A DNA stretch of 64,000 bases from positions 1 through 64,000 of the forward strand of contig JAFEKR010000018.1 in the NCBI GenBank assembly GCA_019022495.1, written 5' to 3'. The DNA is from Epichloe hybrida (Eukaryota > Ascomycota > Sordariomycetes > Hypocreales > Clavicipitaceae). Below, in pieces: positions 61,601 to 64,000 of the stretch. Position numbers and translations under genes: made by a program. The number at the start of each line of letters is the position of its first letter. The first letter of the stretch is position 1. The notes under the pieces are model-generated. The model saw nothing but the letters and a program-made list of their open reading frames with translations, searched no databases and had not been told where the DNA came from.

Positions 61601-64000
61601 TGTCAGCAGGGAAGCCCGTGGTAGTCATAGACGAGAAGCTGTTTCTGTCGCTCGACAAGCCAGCAGACGACAACGACCCTCTACCGAAAGTGCAACCCTC
61701 CAACACGCTCTACATTGTTTTCACCTCTGGCAGTACCGATACACCAAAGGGCGTACGGATTACACACTCCAACTTCAGCAGCGCGTTGCTTCACCAACAC
61801 AGCGCTCACAATTTCGACAACACGGCCAATGCGAGAGTCTATGACTTTGCATCATGTGCATTCGACACGTCTTGGCAAAACATGTTTGCCGCTTTTGACT
61901 GTGGTGCCTGTTTGTGCATTCCGTCAGAAACCGAGCGCCGCGATGACCTTGCCGGATCTATTGAACGTTTTGGAATCACCCACAGTGAGCTCACGCCTTC
62001 TGCAGCCATAGTGCTGCCTCTGTCAACGCTCCAGAAACTAGACACCCTGATTCTCGGCGGCGAGAGGCTACAGGAGGAATATGCCAAGAAATGGGCTTCG
62101 GTGGTCAATGTCAAGAATTCATACGGTCCCTGCGAATGCACCCCAACCTCCACCGTCGGCGACGTTGACCCCGAAACGTTCGATGGGGCAAACATCGGCA
62201 GGGGCAGAGGTGTCAACACATGGGTCGTGGACACAACGACTGGCGACTCTCTAGTGCCGGTAGGAAGTGTAGGCGAGTTGATGCTCGAGGGGCCACTCGT
62301 GGGACCTGGTTATCTTGGAGACCCCGACAGGACTGCTTCGGTGTTTGTTAAGAACCCGACTTGGCTTACACGGGGTGCTCCAGGACATTCCGGCCGGGAG
62401 GGGCGATTGTACAAGACTGGCGACCTAGTCTGCTATAATGAGGATGGAACTCTAACATATATCGGCCGCAAGGATGCCCAGATCAAGATTCATGGGCAAC
62501 GAGTTGAGTTGGGCGATATAGAAAGTCACATTATGCGCCATCATTCGACAAAGCAATCAGCATGTCTGCTTCCCAAGTCTGGGCCGTGGGCTAATACGCT
62601 CGTCAGCGTCTTTAGTGTCCACCGCATCCAGCAGGGACTCGATGATGTCGGCACCGCTTTGGATCAGAACGCACCCCCTGCCACCTGCACCTCCAGCTCC
62701 GCATCGTCTGATACCGACGCCTCTAGCACTTGGAGTTCAGTAGAAGACTCGAGAACACCGGCATCGCAGATCATCAGCATGGACATCATACCTGATGACT
62801 TCACTGCTACTATTCAGACCTACGTCGAAGCCATGAAGAGCACCCTCGAGAATTCTTTACCCGCCTACATGGTCCCGACCAGGTGGATCGCAGTCAAGGA
62901 GATCCCACTCAACCCATCTGGCAAGCTGAATCGCAAGCTGGTTGAAGGCTGGCTCACTGACATGGATGAGGAGATGTATGCAAGACTCTCCGTCCTCGAC
63001 AACAGCTCTCTCTGTCGAGAACCGCAAACAGAGAATGAGGGCGTTCTCCGAGATGCTTGTAGTCGAGTTCTAAACGTTCCGGTTTCACAAGTCAATATTG
63101 AGCGCTCCTTTGTTGCCAACGGTGGCGATTCCATCTCCGCCATGCGATTGAGCCCGCAATGCCGTGCCGAGAATGTCATCTTCTCCGTTGCCACCTTACT
63201 CAAGGCAAAGTCCCTAGCAGAGGTTGCTAGGCTCTCTTCTGCAGTGTCGAATTCGATTCTTCCTCAAACTGAGGACTTCGACAGACCATTCCCTCTTTCG
63301 CCAATCCAGCAATGGTTCTTTGACCAGTCACCCAGTCACCTTGTCAATACGGCAGGCTATTATTGCAATCAATCGTTTTACGTCCGAATCAACCAAAAGG
63401 TTCCTGTGGAAAAAGTTCGTACCGCTGTTGCAAGTGTTGTCGAGAAGCACTCAATGCTTCGCGTCCAGTTTCAACAGCAAGATGGCGTCTGGACCCAAAG
63501 CATACCGAAACCCACGAGGGCCGTGTACAATTTTGAGTCTGTCAAATTTGAATCTATGCAGAAACTACAAGCTCTTGCAGCCTTGCGTCAACAGAGTCTC
63601 GATTTCGAACGTGGTCTTGTCTTTTCTGCTGATCTATGTGAAGTTGCCTCGGGCAAGCAGTACCTCATACTCATCGCACACCATTTGGTCATTGACCTTG
63701 TCTCGTGGAGAATTATCTTGGATGACCTTGAAACTGTTCTCACTGGCGGAACCCTGACGGAGAGTCTGCCTTTTCAAATTTGGAACAACCTTCAGCACCA
63801 GCAGGCCAAGACTTCAAAGTTCAAGCTCGAGTACGTCTTATCCACACAGGGCGTGAGCAATGACTTGGCTTTCTGGAATTTTGAATCAGAGACGCCGAAC
63901 GCAACACATGACCATATCAACAAGTCGTTTACGGTTGATCAGAAAACCACTTTACTTGTCTTAAAAGACGCAAACGATGCCTTCAATACTGAGCCAGTTG
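49540..64000 (+). CDS. NRPS main part: (end of C1)-A2-T2-C2-A3-T3-E3-C3-A4-T4-C4-A5-T5-E5..., runs off window
   Basis: A single open frame of over 4800 codons with no stop and no intron continues past the window end. The start is set by the deletion junction; no natural start codon is implied. Domains are: C1 tail (49540-49890), A2 (49900-51590), T2 (GGDSIAAM), C2 (51985-53270; HHALYDGW), A3 (53275-54880), T3 (NGGDSISAM), E3 (55226-56560; HHLVVDLVSW, EGHGRE), C3 (56620-57940; SHAISDG), A4 (57955-59560), T4, C4 (59930-61200; HHALYDGW), A5 (61210-62930, with a Ser-rich insert near 62680-62780), T5, E5 (63270 onward; HHLVIDLVSW). E3 and E5 predict D-residues. A5 has TSGSTDTPKG, an Asp in the ATP loop where the other A domains have Gly. 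The downstream enzyme would be cut off from its loading module by the C1 frameshift. Confidence 0.88.

Overview
The window is one chromosome end of a filamentous ascomycete. It opens with 13 perfect CCCTAA telomere units. Genes carry short introns (50-100 nt), duplicated DNA shows RIP-like decay (C to T and G to A), and the gene content is typical of Pezizomycotina, probably Sordariomycetes; the species cannot be named from sequence alone.

Layout. 1-3.8 kb: telomere and a very AT-rich, mutation-decayed subtelomere. 3.8-4.46 kb: an island of normal composition that is the promoter of a polyketide synthase (PKS). 4471-7541: a decayed 3.07-kb transposon with 34-bp terminal inverted repeats and a 5-bp target duplication (CCAAG). 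4460-15105: a highly reducing PKS (KS-AT-DH-degenerate core-KR-ACP) whose ATG lies on the far side of the transposon. With the element left out, 11 exons read open in one frame for 2325 codons, so the insertion at codon 4 is the only break I can see. 15.8-23.4 kb: a gene graveyard (GMC oxidoreductase, phosphotransferase-like, ATP-grasp and Ap4A phosphorylase relics) with one apparently intact kinase-like gene. 24-30.8 kb: ordinary secreted proteins (a WSC-GH3 beta-xylosidase fusion, a helical secreted protein, a very small secreted protein).

31.7-64 kb and beyond: a nonribosomal peptide gene cluster. It holds a PLP group II decarboxylase, a glycine/arginine amidinotransferase homologue, an intact 14-exon ABCC exporter (1468 aa), a cytochrome P450 and a giant intronless nonribosomal peptide synthetase (NRPS) that runs off the window. 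The pairing of an amino-acid decarboxylase with an amidinotransferase suggests a guanidino or amino acid (guanidinoacetate, guanidinopropionate or guanidinobutyrate) as a building block or starter. The NRPS reads A-T-(broken C) / A-T-C / A-T-E-C / A-T-C / A-T-E..., which implies D-residues at positions 3 and 5. A deletion of about 0.6 kb with a frameshift has removed the catalytic half of the first condensation domain. Both megasynthases at this chromosome end are therefore broken in this strain, while their tailoring and export genes look intact.

Every domain and family assignment is by eye from motifs; no database search was run.
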